Position numbers and translations under genes: made by a program
Part shown: positions 17,378 through 28,004 of the stretch, piece after piece
How the letters are laid out: every line of letters begins with the position of its first letter
Position numbering within the stretch: position 1 is the first letter of the stretch
Assembly: GCA_947623945.1 (NCBI GenBank)
Contig: CANQHU010000014.1
Span: 1-42,595, forward strand
DNA from: an uncultured Clostridia bacterium
Lineage (GTDB): Bacteria; Bacillota; Clostridia; TANB77; CAG-508
Length of the DNA stretch: 42,595 nt
Reading direction: 5' to 3'
Notes under the pieces: model-generated
Told to the model about the DNA's origin: nothing
Databases searched by the model: none
What the model saw: the letters and a program-made list of their open reading frames with translations, nothing else

Positions 17378-19144
17378 TTAATTTCCTTGACTAACTAATT
17401 GGTTTTGTACATCTTCTAGTTTATTTGTTACACGATACATTCCATATCTTTCTCTTCCAAGTGCTGTATAATATATTTGTGCTAATTTGTATAAGTTGCT
17501 ACTTGGATTTTGTCCTACATTTTTAAAGTAGTCATATACGTTTTTACCTGAATTTTTTTCATTTGCATTTATAATTGATGTATAGCTTGCTATATCTTCT
17601 CTTGGATAGTAATATACCGGTGTACTATATTCATCTTCACCATTATTTAGCTTACTTTCAGCTACTGTCGCTCTTCTTTCAAAATCAGCTTTGAAGATTC
17701 CTACTGTATTATTGTTTATCTTATTTTCTAATCCGTCTTCTGTTACTTGATGATATTCGCCTAGTTCACCAGCATTTGCAACGCCTGTAAGTATATAAAT
17801 TGAGTCTTCTGGAACGAAATCTTCTGTATTGTCATTTGATACAATAGAATATCCATTATAAATTTTTCCACCAATGTTTAAGCCTTGAAGAAATGTAATC
17901 ATAGATACGTTTTGTGCTATTTGTTCCCATTCATATTCTTGTAATTTTGGCATAGCAAAATTTACATCTGTTATTGATACTTTATTGTAATTTGAAATTG
18001 CTGGAATTAAATTGCTTTCTATTGAATTTTTTATTACTTGCATTTTATGTGCATTAAAATTAGAATCTTTATCTTCTATATTTTTGGTGCTACTAAATAA
18101 TTCTTCAAATATATTATAATTAGTAAACGGATTATCTTCTTCTTTCGGATAATTTGAATATTTTTTTCCATTTGAATCTACAGCATCACTTGCCTTCAAA
18201 TTTGTTAATCCCAAGTCTTTGATTTTATTCTTAAAATTATAAGCATCTTCATAATATTTAATGCCATTTTTATTGTTAGTTATATTTGTTACATCACTTT
18301 GATCATATTTTACATCATTTATAATCGCAAAAACTTTATCATTAGATTCTTGATAATATTTTACTCCATTTATTTTTTGGCAAGGATATTTTAAAATATT
18401 ACCCAATATTTCACCTGTACTTGGTTTTACTATTCTTTTATTTCCACTTGCTTGTTGTCCACCTTGTTTATATTCTACATAAACATTTTGTTTTAATCCT
18501 TCTTTATTGTTTTCTTCTTTTATTTCAACGCCTCTATATGTATAATTTCCAGCAACATTTTTATCAACACTTGATAATAAATATCCTGATTCATTAACAT
18601 TTTTTCCATTTATTATTCCTTGTATTGTTATATAACTATCTAAAGAATATATTATTGTAAAATCACTATTAGAATTTGGTTTATATCTACAACTATAATA
18701 TATATAAGGTTTTAATCCATATATTGTTTCACCATCTTTAAATTCTGCCAAATCATCAAATGTATCTTCATCATCTAGTTCATTATTATATGCTGAATAA
18801 ATATAGTATCCATCATATAATGTATATACAACAGCAGGTGTATAATTTTGTAGCACGTTTTTTGTATATCCACTCATATTAAAATGGCTTGTTAACGAAT
18901 TATAAAATGTATTAATTGATGCTTTTATATCACGCATTTTTGAATTGGCTAAGTCTGATGTACTACTATTTGACATGTTTAATTGAAATGCCTTAATTGC
19001 ATCATATGTAGCATTTTGCAACTTAGTATCATATTGTATTTGTAAATCTAATGTTTTTATCTGATTTCGTGCATATGAACTTAAAAGAATTGTCATCGGT
19101 AAAATAATAATTATAGCTATAATAGCTAATCCTTGTATTTTCAT
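17378..19144 (-). CDS. Large membrane-anchored pilus-operon protein (TadE/TadG-like)
   Basis: 588 aa. One N-terminal membrane helix (residues 2-24, IIAIIIILPMTILLSSYA) resembles the TadE/TadG anchor, and the rest is extracytoplasmic, Asn/Tyr-rich and without recognisable enzyme motifs. It ends the pilus operon, 80 bases after the 173-aa pseudopilin-like gene. Its size and position suggest a tip or surface adhesin-like minor component, but this is inference. Confidence 0.6.
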   Translation of the reverse strand: MKIQGLAIIAIIIILPMTILLSSYARNQIKTLDLQIQYDTKLQNATYDAIKAFQLNMSNSSTSDLANSKMRDIKASINTFYNSLTSHFNMSGYTKNVLQNYTPAVVYTLYDGYYIYSAYNNELDDEDTFDDLAEFKDGETIYGLKPYIYYSCRYKPNSNSDFTIIYSLDSYITIQGIINGKNVNESGYLLSSVDKNVAGNYTYRGVEIKEENNKEGLKQNVYVEYKQGGQQASGNKRIVKPSTGEILGNILKYPCQKINGVKYYQESNDKVFAIINDVKYDQSDVTNITNNKNGIKYYEDAYNFKNKIKDLGLTNLKASDAVDSNGKKYSNYPKEEDNPFTNYNIFEELFSSTKNIEDKDSNFNAHKMQVIKNSIESNLIPAISNYNKVSITDVNFAMPKLQEYEWEQIAQNVSMITFLQGLNIGGKIYNGYSIVSNDNTEDFVPEDSIYILTGVANAGELGEYHQVTEDGLENKINNNTVGIFKADFERRATVAESKLNNGEDEYSTPVYYYPREDIASYTSIINANEKNSGKNVYDYFKNVGQNPSSNLYKLAQIYYTALGRERYGMYRVTNKLEDVQNQLVSQGN

Positions 19145-19224
19145 TACTAGTACCTTTCTTTCGTTATAATATTGGAATAGCTTGCAATATTATATATCAC
19201 AAGCTACTTTATTATTTCCTTATA

Positions 19225-19746
19225 TTATTTTCCATTAGTTGTTACAATTCCCGCATGTTGTGCAGCAATTGTGTAGGCCTCATTTCCAGTTACTGTGTAA
19301 AAGAAATTCTTTAATTGTTGTGAAATTGTTTGGTTTGTATTTTTAGCACTTACAGATACAATATATCCTTCTTTACATTTATACTCTCCATCTTTTTCAA
19401 GAACTGGCTCTATTTGTCCTTTAAATATAGAATAATAGCCATTTTCACCCGTTTTATCATTTTGGGCTTGTGAAACCTTTTTTCCTAAATTTTCATCTTT
19501 TACTTGTATTTCTATTTCTACATCATAAGTATTACCAGTAGAAGTAATTGTTTCTATATATTCATCATATTTTGCTTTAGTAATTTTTCCTGTTGATCTG
19601 ATATTATCAACAAATTCTGTTGTAGCTGTTTCAACTGTTAATTGTGCTACATCATCTGTTCTATCTGATATTGTCATTAGTGGAAATACAAACATTAATA
19701 CTGCTGCTAATCCTATAGCAATTATCGTAATAAATGTATCACTCAT
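19225..19746 (-). CDS. Pseudopilin-like pilus-operon protein
   Basis: 173 aa. N-terminal helix FITIIAIGLAAVLMFVFPLM, then a soluble domain with alternating strands and a C-terminal hydrophobic patch. It starts at ATG 19746 immediately behind GGAGGAG. The upstream gene, if it shifts at its CGG, stops just before that SD. Minor pilin or TadE/F-type role inferred from context. Confidence 0.6.
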   Translation of the reverse strand: MSDTFITIIAIGLAAVLMFVFPLMTISDRTDDVAQLTVETATTEFVDNIRSTGKITKAKYDEYIETITSTGNTYDVEIEIQVKDENLGKKVSQAQNDKTGENGYYSIFKGQIEPVLEKDGEYKCKEGYIVSVSAKNTNQTISQQLKNFFYTVTGNEAYTIAAQHAGIVTTNGK

Positions 19747-19758
19747 ATTTCTCCTCCT

Positions 19759-20416
19759 TTATATTCCGTTCAAATGTATATGTTATTACTCTTTTTTCTG
19801 TTTTATTAACGTCTTCTAGCTCTGTTGGTGTTGAACCTAACTCTTCCATATAGTAAGTTCCTAAGGTTTCTTTTATTTTATAGCTATTTTCTTTCTCTGT
19901 AAGATAACTATATAAACTTATATCATGTGGTGTAATATTAAAGTTTTTTACGTAAGCACTTTTATCCTTTCCTGGGCTATATTCAAAATCACCATATATA
20001 ATTCCATTCAAGAATTGCCTACTTGCCAAATCACTTGCAATTATCTGTTTTGATAAGTCTATTGTTTTTATCTTTTTTTCTTCAAAAACCCCTGTTACTT
20101 GGTTTTTAGCATATTGTGTATATAAATAATGATCATCTGGAAATTTAAAAACAATTTTATAATTTTCTTTATATGCACGGTAAATTGCAGGAATAATAGT
20201 TTCTTTACCTACATATCTACTTGTATCATTTTCATCTGATAAGTAATAATATCTTGAATCATTTTCAATTGTTAATGATTCTTTATCAGAATAGGATAAT
20301 ACGATATCAATTGTTTCTCTTGCTTGGGTCAATGCTAAAATAGTAATTGAAAGTCCAAGTATAAACAATAATACTGAACCTGCCATTCTTAATGCGTCAG
20401 ATATATTTTCTTCCAT
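19759..20416 (-). CDS. Pilin-like membrane protein whose end is set by a CGG +1 shift
   Basis: 218 aa if the codon CGG in GAA-CGG-A (19766-19768) shifts to GGA ATA TAA, ending at 19759. Without the shift the frame would run 225 aa to 19739 and overlap the next gene. The shifted stop lies immediately before the next gene's SD, the normal spacing in this operon. The N-terminus MEENISDALRMAGSVLLFIL resembles the short pilins beside it. The soluble domain (DSRYYYLSDENDTSRYVG, then FNITPHDISLYSY) has no recognised function. Confidence 0.6.
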
Positions 20417-20439
20417 ATTATCCTCCTAAGAATTTTTTA

Positions 20440-20838
20440 TTATTTTTTCTCTGTAATTGTTATATTGTTAACACGTCCAGCTGAAGTTGCACATTCAACA
20501 GTATAAGTCTTAGTTGTTGAAACTAATGATGTTTTAATATTGTCGTTCTCATATTTTGCTGTACCTACTGTAACAGAAATTTTTATATTATTGTTTGTAT
20601 GAGCTTCGTCTGCATTACTTGCTATTACTTCTCCTATTAAAGATTTTACTTCAGAACCTTTTCTTGTTCCTTCATATTTAGTAAACTGACTGTTAAATGT
20701 ATTTATTTCAGCTTGTGACATTCCACTGTTATTTACTGTATCTTGTGCCTGACTGAAAATCATAATACCTAATGATATTAATAAAATTGATAATAAGATA
20801 GCTCCTGCAATAATTAATGCTTTTGATGCGTTTTCCAT
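20440..20838 (-). CDS. Flp-like pilin, candidate major subunit
   Basis: 132 aa. The N-terminus MENASKALIIAGAIL is a hydrophobic assembly helix with Glu at position 2, as in mature Flp/type IV pilins, followed by a small Ser/Thr/Asn-rich domain ending NNITITEKK. It is preceded by a strong AAAGGAGG and a hairpin at 20880-20899. Two further genes (21409, 21892) share almost the same N-terminus. Confidence 0.65.
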   Translation of the reverse strand: MENASKALIIAGAILLSILLISLGIMIFSQAQDTVNNSGMSQAEINTFNSQFTKYEGTRKGSEVKSLIGEVIASNADEAHTNNNIKISVTVGTAKYENDNIKTSLVSTTKTYTVECATSAGRVNNITITEKK

Positions 20839-20879
20839 AATTTTTTCCTCCTTTAAATTTTAACTTTTGTTTATATATT

Positions 20880-20899
20880 TTATCAATTGTAATTGATAA
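20880..20899 (-). promoter_or_regulatory. Intercistronic hairpin before the candidate major pilin
   Basis: Perfect 9-bp stem TTATCAATT/AATTGATAA with a 2-base centre, about 30 bases upstream of the pilin SD and with no T-run after it. It may be a processing or stabilising hairpin, or an operator. Confidence 0.4.
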
Positions 20900-20913
20900 C
20901 ATTAATAACAAAT

Positions 20914-21351
20914 TTATTGAGTTATTTGTTCAAACATCATATAACTTATTTTATTAGTTTCTGTATGATATTGAACTTCTATACATTTAAATGTTATATC
21001 TCCATAATATTTCAAGAATGTTTCTACTCCTTGCTCATAAATTCTTGTTATATTATATGTAACATCTTTATCTATAAATTTTATATCTATATTTAATGAA
21101 TTTTTTCCATTATCAATATAATTTCCTTTATTATCTTTTGCTACTTCATTTCGTATATTATAATCAATTGCTTTGTTAATTAGGGTTGCTATTTTAGAAC
21201 CTAATATTTCTTGATCTTGATATATTTCAAATTGTCTGTTTTCTTTTTGTGCTGTTTTATAATTTGCAACATAATTTAAATAGATATATGCTATTGTTGA
21301 GATTATAGCAATTATAATTAAGAAAAATATCGCTAATTTTTTCATTTTCAT
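20914..21351 (-). CDS. Small membrane-anchored pilus-operon protein
   Basis: 145 aa. One N-terminal membrane helix (IFFLIIIAIISTIAYIYL) is followed by a soluble domain (GSKIATLINKAIDYNIRNE; YHTETNKISYMMFEQ). I do not recognise the family. The position between pilin genes suggests a minor pilin. Confidence 0.55.
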   Translation of the reverse strand: MKMKKLAIFFLIIIAIISTIAYIYLNYVANYKTAQKENRQFEIYQDQEILGSKIATLINKAIDYNIRNEVAKDNKGNYIDNGKNSLNIDIKFIDKDVTYNITRIYEQGVETFLKYYGDITFKCIEVQYHTETNKISYMMFEQITQ

Positions 21352-21408
21352 TCCTTTTTATTATACTACCTTTTTGTCTTTTTTTCAAGTATTTTGTAAT
21401 TTATTATT

Positions 21409-21888
21409 CTATTTTATTCTTTTAATAGTTACTTTGTTTACTTTTCCTCCTGTGTCATGAAAAGTTATTCCTTCACATTTAAATTGATTTGTCAATTCTC
21501 CATTAGATTCTACTCCATTATATTCACTAATTAATTTCTGTTTTTCTTCCGTTGAAAGGTCTTGTGCATTTAAATAATTAAAGTTTGTACCTGATAAATT
21601 AATTATTACTTTGTATTCGCTTTCAAAATTTGTATATTCTTTATAAGTATCATTATTTTCTTTTGCTAAATTACATAGAGTAATAATATCGTAAATGGTA
21701 ATATCGCTTCTTCCATTATATACAGTGTATTGCGAGTTGTACTGGGTTAGTTGGTTAAGTTCTACTTGTGCATATATATCTTTTGATCTAGCACCAAAAT
21801 CCATAAACAAAAACACAGCTAATGATAATACTAAAATTCCAATTAATACGCCTGCTGCAATTATTAATGCCTTTGATGCATTTTCCAT
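21409..21888 (-). CDS. Flp-like pilin paralog
   Basis: 159 aa. The N-terminus MENASKALIIAAGVLIGIL is nearly identical to those of the 132-aa and 141-aa proteins. The C-terminal part (SQYTVYNGRSDITIYDIITLCNLA; KVNKVTIKRIK) follows a shared plan. Starts directly after the 141-aa pilin gene. Confidence 0.62.
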   Translation of the reverse strand: MENASKALIIAAGVLIGILVLSLAVFLFMDFGARSKDIYAQVELNQLTQYNSQYTVYNGRSDITIYDIITLCNLAKENNDTYKEYTNFESEYKVIINLSGTNFNYLNAQDLSTEEKQKLISEYNGVESNGELTNQFKCEGITFHDTGGKVNKVTIKRIK

Positions 21889-21891
21889 ACA

Positions 21892-22317
21892 TTATCCCAC
21901 CTTTTTAAATTCCATATAGTTTATTTTTCCATTTGAATCATATTTTATTTCTGTACAAGCAAATACTCGTTTTATTTTGTCTTCTTCATCAATTTTGCTA
22001 AAATCTTGTCTTATGTTTGGATATATGGTTTCTATGTTACTTTTAATTTGTTTTTCTTCTGTTCCTTCATCTTTCATTTTTATATTATAACTTTCAATTT
22101 TATTATATAAAGTTTTTAATTCCATTAGTGTTAAGTCATCTCTATCGTATGATATATACTGATTATTAAAGTCTACTACTTGTGCTTGTTCTTTAGTCAT
22201 ATCATTTTGACGTTGATAGCTTGACAAATTATTAAACATTAGCATAAGTGCTCCAACTATCATTAATGCTATTAAAATTCCTCCAGCCATTATTAGCGCT
22301 CTAGATGCATTCTCCAT
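21892..22317 (-). CDS. Flp-like pilin paralog
   Basis: 141 aa. MENASRALIMAGGILIALM is followed by a domain with NNQYISYDRDDLTLMELKTL and KINYMEFKKVG. First pilin gene after the fused platform protein. It shares the ISYD(R)..LT pattern with the other two, indicating repeated duplication. Confidence 0.62.
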   Translation of the reverse strand: MENASRALIMAGGILIALMIVGALMLMFNNLSSYQRQNDMTKEQAQVVDFNNQYISYDRDDLTLMELKTLYNKIESYNIKMKDEGTEEKQIKSNIETIYPNIRQDFSKIDEEDKIKRVFACTEIKYDSNGKINYMEFKKVG

Positions 22318-22342
22318 TGATTATAACCTCCTATTATATTAG

Positions 22343-24420
22343 TTATGATATATTTGACATTGTTGTAAATGAATTTGACATACTTGTCAATCCAATGAAT
22401 ACTAATGGAACAATTAAATATCCTACAAACATACATACCATAGGTGCAAATCCTATACCTTTTCCTATCATTCCTTTTCTTTTTATTAGTCTTTCATTTG
22501 ATTCTTTTCTCTTTTCTTGGTAATAATCTCTTTCTGAATCTAATTCATCAAATGCGTCTGTAATTGGTATTTTTTCTACTGCTGCTTGAAGACTTTCAAC
22601 AATTCTAATTAATGGCATAAAACTTACTTCATCTTTCATTGCCTCTAATGCTTCCCATGCACCTGCTTCATAGTTGTTAACACATTTTGTAATTGGTGCT
22701 CTAAAAATGTTAGAATATCTTTCTAGCCATTCCAAAATAATTTCAACGTTAACCCTTTCAATTCTCATAAGCATTAATATAATTGTTTGGAATTGCATTA
22801 CTTCGTCTTCCATTTCTAATTGCCTCATCTTTACTTGGAATATCAATATTCCAATCGGAGCCATATAACCGTGCTACAGCAAATACAAATGCTAGTAAGA
22901 TTTCAAACCATTGCATATATTCACTATTTATAATTTTTAACTTTTCATCTATTCTTTTTACTGCTTTTTCAATTTCAGCATCACTTGAATCTTCATAGTA
23001 CTTTAATTTTCTTACTGCTAATTCTATTTGTTTTTCTGTTGTATTTAATTTGCCTCTAAACTGATCTAGAATTTTGTTGTCTTCTTCTGTAATTTTCATT
23101 GCCTTTTTTTCATCACTTTCGCTCAGTCCGGCCTATTATATCATAATCTGTTGTCGGCTCTGTGTATATGTAATTAATTGCTACAACATGCATTTGCGAA
23201 AATAATATAATTGATGCAATAAACGTAACAATTGCCATAGTTATTCTGTTAATGTATAACCATTCCATTTTTAAATGAGATGCTGAATCTTTTAAATATT
23301 GTTGTACTTTTCTATACTCTTTTGTTCCTTTTTTTGGTATGAATAAATCTACAACTTTTTTTATTGGTTTCTTTTTATATAATTTTTCTTGCCATGGATT
23401 TTCTGTGTTTTTTGTGTCTATTCCTGTTGAGCCATTATCTTTTAATTTTCTTACTAATACGTAAGATGCAAAAGTTAGAATTAATATTAATATTTGTACA
23501 ATCATTCCTGGTTTACCTTCATACCAACTAGCTACGAAGGAGAAGTTACTAATTGCCCAATTTTTTAAAGGCTCTAATAGTAAAACTGGTGCTATAGCAA
23601 TGATTGATAAACTTTGAAATACATAATTTAGTTTGTCCCTTTTTAAAATTTCCAATTGCATTTCTTGTGTAATATTATTGATATTTTTTAAGTATAGAGA
23701 TGCTCCATCTACTTTTCTATCACCAAATTCTTTTGTTAAATATGAAATTCCTGCAAATTCTTTTAAGAAACTATTTGGTGCAATATCGTAATATTTTTCT
23801 AATTCTGTTTCTGGATCATTTGAAATTAATATTTCGTATATTTTTTCACCTTGTCTTGAAATTTCTAACTCATCATCTTGTGATACTTGATAAATTGCTT
23901 CTTCTACCATGTTAAATTCATGATAAGCATGTCTAATTTCTGAGAAAAAGTCAATTTGTTCTTTTAAAATTTTGTTATCTATTTTATCAACTGAACCATC
24001 TATTAATGTATCTATCATAAATACTTCAAAAATTAATAATATGAACATTAATAAGTAATTTGATGAAGTTATTACGATTGTTATCGCTATAAGAGGTACT
24101 AAAAAAACAAGTGCTCTGGTAAGTATTTTAGCTGTTCCTTTTCTAGTGTTATATTCATCTTCTATATTAACAATTTCTAATCTTCTTCTTATTTTTAGTG
24201 CATATCTTTTTAAAAATGGTATTTTTATGTATGTAAGATATAATTTTTGAAGTAAAATTTCCGTTGAAAATTTATGCTCTTTTGTTCCTCTTTGCAATTG
24301 TTGTATTCTTTTATATTCGGATTTTTGCGTTTTTTTGGATATCATAACATATGCAATTATTATTAATACAAACAAAGCTGCTGCTCCACCCATAATATAA
24401 AATATCATATTGTTACTCAC
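22343..24420 (-). CDS. Fused TadB-TadC-like pilus platform protein (two CGG +1 shifts)
   Basis: About 691 aa from the GTG at 24420, provided two CGG codons are skipped: GGC-CGG-A (23128-23130) joins the TadB-like and TadC-like halves, and GCA-CGG-T (22869-22871) restores the second half (AGYMAPIGILIF). Each half has a type II secretion F-like domain flanked by membrane helices (first: FFSEIRHAYHEFNMVEEAIY; second: LQAAVEKIPITDAFDELDSE). A coiled linker (about residues 430-500) joins them. Usually TadB and TadC are separate, so a natural fusion is notable. Inner-membrane platform for pilus assembly driven by TadA. Confidence 0.75.
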
Positions 24421-24455
24421 TTGTTATTTCACCTCTTCTCTTACTTCTGCAAAAT

Positions 24456-26424
24456 TTATACATTAGTTGCTTTTGGTTTTCTTCCACGTTTTTTTGTTGT
24501 TTCTTGTGCATCTGCACTTACAGATACTGTTTGTTTTAATGAGTTTCCCCAATGTTTTTCTATAAATTTATCAAAATTTTCTAAGTCATCATCATTCATA
24601 TTTATTCTCATTTCTTTTATGTTTTCTTGTGTAATTGGATTTGTAACAACATACTCACCATCTACATATTCTAATATGTTACGATAAGTGTATAATTGTT
24701 TATCTGTTACTTTTTCAAAATATCTTGTTGCATTATCAAAAAATTTATCGAATTTTCCTTCTAGTGTTTTTTCATTTCTATGGTCAAATGTATATTCATT
24801 TTTTTCTTCAATTGGAATACATTCTGTAATTCTTTCTACATATCTTTTTCCTCTAAAGTCTTTAGTTAAGTGAATATCAAAGTTCAATACTTGTACAACT
24901 TGCTCTTCTGCTGTTTTTTCATTGTTGAATTGTCCAATTCTAAGCATTGAGTTTCTAAGTGCTGTTACTAAGTTTGGAAATGTTTTAGCATGGTGTGTAA
25001 ATAATGTGAATTTAGATGCAACTTGGGCAGCTTGTATCATCCATGCAGCTACGGGGTCTGTTGCAACCTCACCTATGATGTTTACAGAACCATCGGTTTT
25101 CTTTTGAACGTCCAAACCTTCTTGTCCTGATATTGTTTCTGTTTCACGGAATGTTAAAATGTTTCTTGTTGGATATATTCTTCTTAAGTGCAACTCGAAT
25201 GCAGTTTCCTGAACACGGATGTTCATTGTTTCATAAATGTTTTCAATCATTCCCATAAGCATTGTTGTTTTACCACAACCTTGCTCACCAGTAATTGAGA
25301 TAATTCTTGCTCCTTTTACTAAGAATTTTAATAATTCAATTGAATCTTCACATCCTGGTTCACCTTTGAACCATTGCTCTAATGTTGAACGTTTAACGTC
25401 GAATTTTCTTACGAAAAATGCCCATGTTTCAGAGAAACTTGGTCTAACAACAACGACACGAGAACCATCTTTCATTTCATTAATTTTATAACCATTTGTG
25501 TCAGATAATTGTCCTGGGTTATTGTATTTATAAATGTTTTGACAAACTCTTTTTAATTCTGCTTCTGTTCCAAATGATAAAAATGCTAAACGTATAGATT
25601 TACCTTGGAAGAATATCCATATACTGTCACATGCTCTTGGAACTTTGTGCTCAGATACTTGTTCTAAATAATCACCATCTACTTGTGCAACTTGGCTTAA
25701 GAAACTTTCTGGAAGTCCAGATACTCCGGCCAGATATTCCATCTATGTTCATGTCTCTTACTTCATCAATACTACTATATCCTTTGTAATGTTGATAAAT
25801 TCTTTGCACAACAACAGATAATTTATCTGCAAATGATAGTACTATGTTTTCTTTTTCGTATATTTCTTCTATTTCTTCACTTGTTATTACATAAGAAGGT
25901 TTTGTTTCTCCTTCTACATATTTTAACCTTGCTAAATCATATTTTTTAATTATTTCTGTTAATGCCTCATATCCAAATTCTTTTTTGTAAGTATATATTA
26001 ATATATCAAATTTGTCTTGTGCAGTTAGAAGGGATGGAATATCAAATGGAATAGATTTTGAAATATTTTCTTCTGTTACTCCATATTCATGTTCTAGTAA
26101 GTCAAATATTAATTCTTTTACGTATTTCTTATCATTTACATCTCCATATGTACATCCTTTTAAAGCCTTTTTTAATTCATATTTTTTATTTTTTCTTCTT
26201 TTTAATTCCTCTTCTGAAAGTCCAATATCATAAAGGTTAATTTTTGTAATTTCATCTAACCTTTTTTTAACAAATTCCATCATTTTTTCAATTGTATAGG
26301 TTTTATCATCTACATCAACTAACACTTCTACTTCTGCTGTTTTCTTTTTCTTAATAATATAGTAAATAGTGTAGCCTGCAATAGCTAATACCACTACTAT
26401 TAATATAATGTTGGTTATTGACAT
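24456..26424 (-). CDS. TadA/CpaF-like pilus assembly ATPase (one CGG +1 shift)
   Basis: 655 aa when GGC-CGG-A (25726-25728) is skipped, joining an N-terminal 232-residue part to the ATPase core. Unusually it begins with a membrane helix (residues 4-24) and a Lys-rich stop. CpaF-like N-terminal elements follow (FADKLSVVVQRIYQHYKGYSS). The core has Walker A GEQGCGKTT near 380, an Asp-box-like FRETET, Walker B region VNIIGEVATDP and the His-rich TLFTHHAKT. The C-terminus KKRGRKPKATNV resembles an AT-hook. It powers pilin polymerisation. Confidence 0.82.
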
Positions 26425-26441
26425 TTTTGAGTTTTCCCTCC

Positions 26442-27281
26442 TTACATTTTCATTGCTAAATCTTCTAATCGATAAATAATATTGTCTATTGTTCTTCTTA
26501 TTTCTGCAATAAAAAATCCATTTCTGTCATCTTCTTCTATTCTTCTTAATTTCAAAAACAAATCTGGTACATTTGCTTCTTCACAAGCCTCAAAAAATAA
26601 TGTGTTATATGGGATTGTTGAAACTTTGTTTTTCTCACCTAAGTATCTTGATATGTTTTTTACATTGTATTTTGAAAACTTATCATATCTTCCAATTAAT
26701 AATAATGTTTTTTTAGATTTAAACACATTTCTTTCTTCTCTCATTTTTGCAAATGTATTGATACTTGTTAATCTTTGGCTTAAGTTTGCAATAATTAAAT
26801 TTGAATTATTTAAAATAGTTTCTTCTATATCATCTTTTACTTGTTTATCTAAATCTACAAATACTAAATCATAATAATTATTAGCTAAGTTTATAAGATC
26901 TGGATAATATTTTCGTATGTCATTATTATATTCATCTATTTCACCTTTAAATGTTGGCAAAATTTCTAGTCTATCTTTAAATATAATTTTTGTATAATTT
27001 GTAATATGATCAGGAGATAATTTATTGCTTCTCATGATTTTTATTAATCCTGCAATTCCTTCTTCCATTGCAGTATTTGCATTTGGTCCAAATAGTCCTA
27101 AATTTTTCTTTGTTCTGTTTGGTGCCCAAAAGCAATTATCTAAATTTTCATCTTGATATCCTGTTGAAATAACTAATATTCTATAGTTGTGTTCTATTGC
27201 TAAAAATGTACAAATTGCGGCTATAGATAGTGTTTTTCCTGTTTGTTCTTTTCCATTATTCCAAAATGTTACAATTGACAT
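26442..27281 (-). CDS. TadZ/MinD-like ATPase with intact deviant Walker A
   Basis: 279 aa, ParA/MinD superfamily. NNGKEQTGKTLSI near residue 8 gives the deviant Walker A with both lysines, and LVFVDLDKQV is a Walker B-like strand. In Tad systems TadZ places the secretion machine in the cell. It sits directly before tadA and 3 bases after the paralogous gene at 27285. Confidence 0.7.
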   Translation of the reverse strand: MSIVTFWNNGKEQTGKTLSIAAICTFLAIEHNYRILVISTGYQDENLDNCFWAPNRTKKNLGLFGPNANTAMEEGIAGLIKIMRSNKLSPDHITNYTKIIFKDRLEILPTFKGEIDEYNNDIRKYYPDLINLANNYYDLVFVDLDKQVKDDIEETILNNSNLIIANLSQRLTSINTFAKMREERNVFKSKKTLLLIGRYDKFSKYNVKNISRYLGEKNKVSTIPYNTLFFEACEEANVPDLFLKLRRIEEDDRNGFFIAEIRRTIDNIIYRLEDLAMKM

Positions 27282-27284
27282 TTG

Positions 27285-27983
27285 TTATGCTCCTTTTTCA
27301 ATTAATTTTATCACTTTTCTTATGTTTGCTTCACTTACATCTTCTAAGATTTCTTCTGCCATATATGCTAGCCCATCTTTATATTGTATACTTAATTTTC
27401 TGAATTTTATTTTTGCTAGTCTTTGATTTTCATAAATAACATTTAAGTCTCCATTTTCTATTGGGAAATAAATTTTATATTCATTCCATATAGCTTTGTA
27501 TCCTAGTGAAAGGAAATTTAAATAGTCATCTTCTTCTTTTAACATTTCTTTTGAGAATAATACTTTGGTTAAAGTACTTACATCTTTTAAACTATGTAAT
27601 ATTTCTAATCCTTTTTTTAGTGAATAATTATCAAAAGATGTTACAAAAAAGTTCTTTCTAGCAGTTTCTAATTCAAGATTTTCAAATCCTTTTGCATTAT
27701 CTGTGTCTATTAAGGCTATATCATATTCTAATTCTTGTTCTTTTGGTATGCCTAAATAATTTTTTATATCTTCAAAATTTTCAAATCCAACTGCTATATC
27801 TATATCTTCAAAATCGGTAACATATTTCGTAGTTGGGTTTATAGCTGGCACAATATACCTAGCTTTTTGATTGACTGTTGAATCCACTACTAAAACTTTT
27901 TTATTTAACATCACTAATATTTTCGCTATATATACAATTAAATCTGTTTTATCATAGGCACCTATAAACCCTATTTTCTTCAT
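27285..27983 (-). CDS. TadZ/MinD-like protein with degenerate P-loop
   Basis: 232 aa with the same fold signature (KKIGFIGAYDKTDLIVYIAK; KKVLVVDST; YDIALIDTD) but the P-loop region GAYDKTDL lacks the GKT/S core. It probably does not hydrolyse ATP as a canonical ParA. Next to the intact TadZ-like gene, suggesting a catalytic/regulatory pair. Confidence 0.6.
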   Translation of the reverse strand: MKKIGFIGAYDKTDLIVYIAKILVMLNKKVLVVDSTVNQKARYIVPAINPTTKYVTDFEDIDIAVGFENFEDIKNYLGIPKEQELEYDIALIDTDNAKGFENLELETARKNFFVTSFDNYSLKKGLEILHSLKDVSTLTKVLFSKEMLKEEDDYLNFLSLGYKAIWNEYKIYFPIENGDLNVIYENQRLAKIKFRKLSIQYKDGLAYMAEEILEDVSEANIRKVIKLIEKGA

Positions 27984-28004
27984 GCGTATTTCTCTCCTTT
28001 TTTA

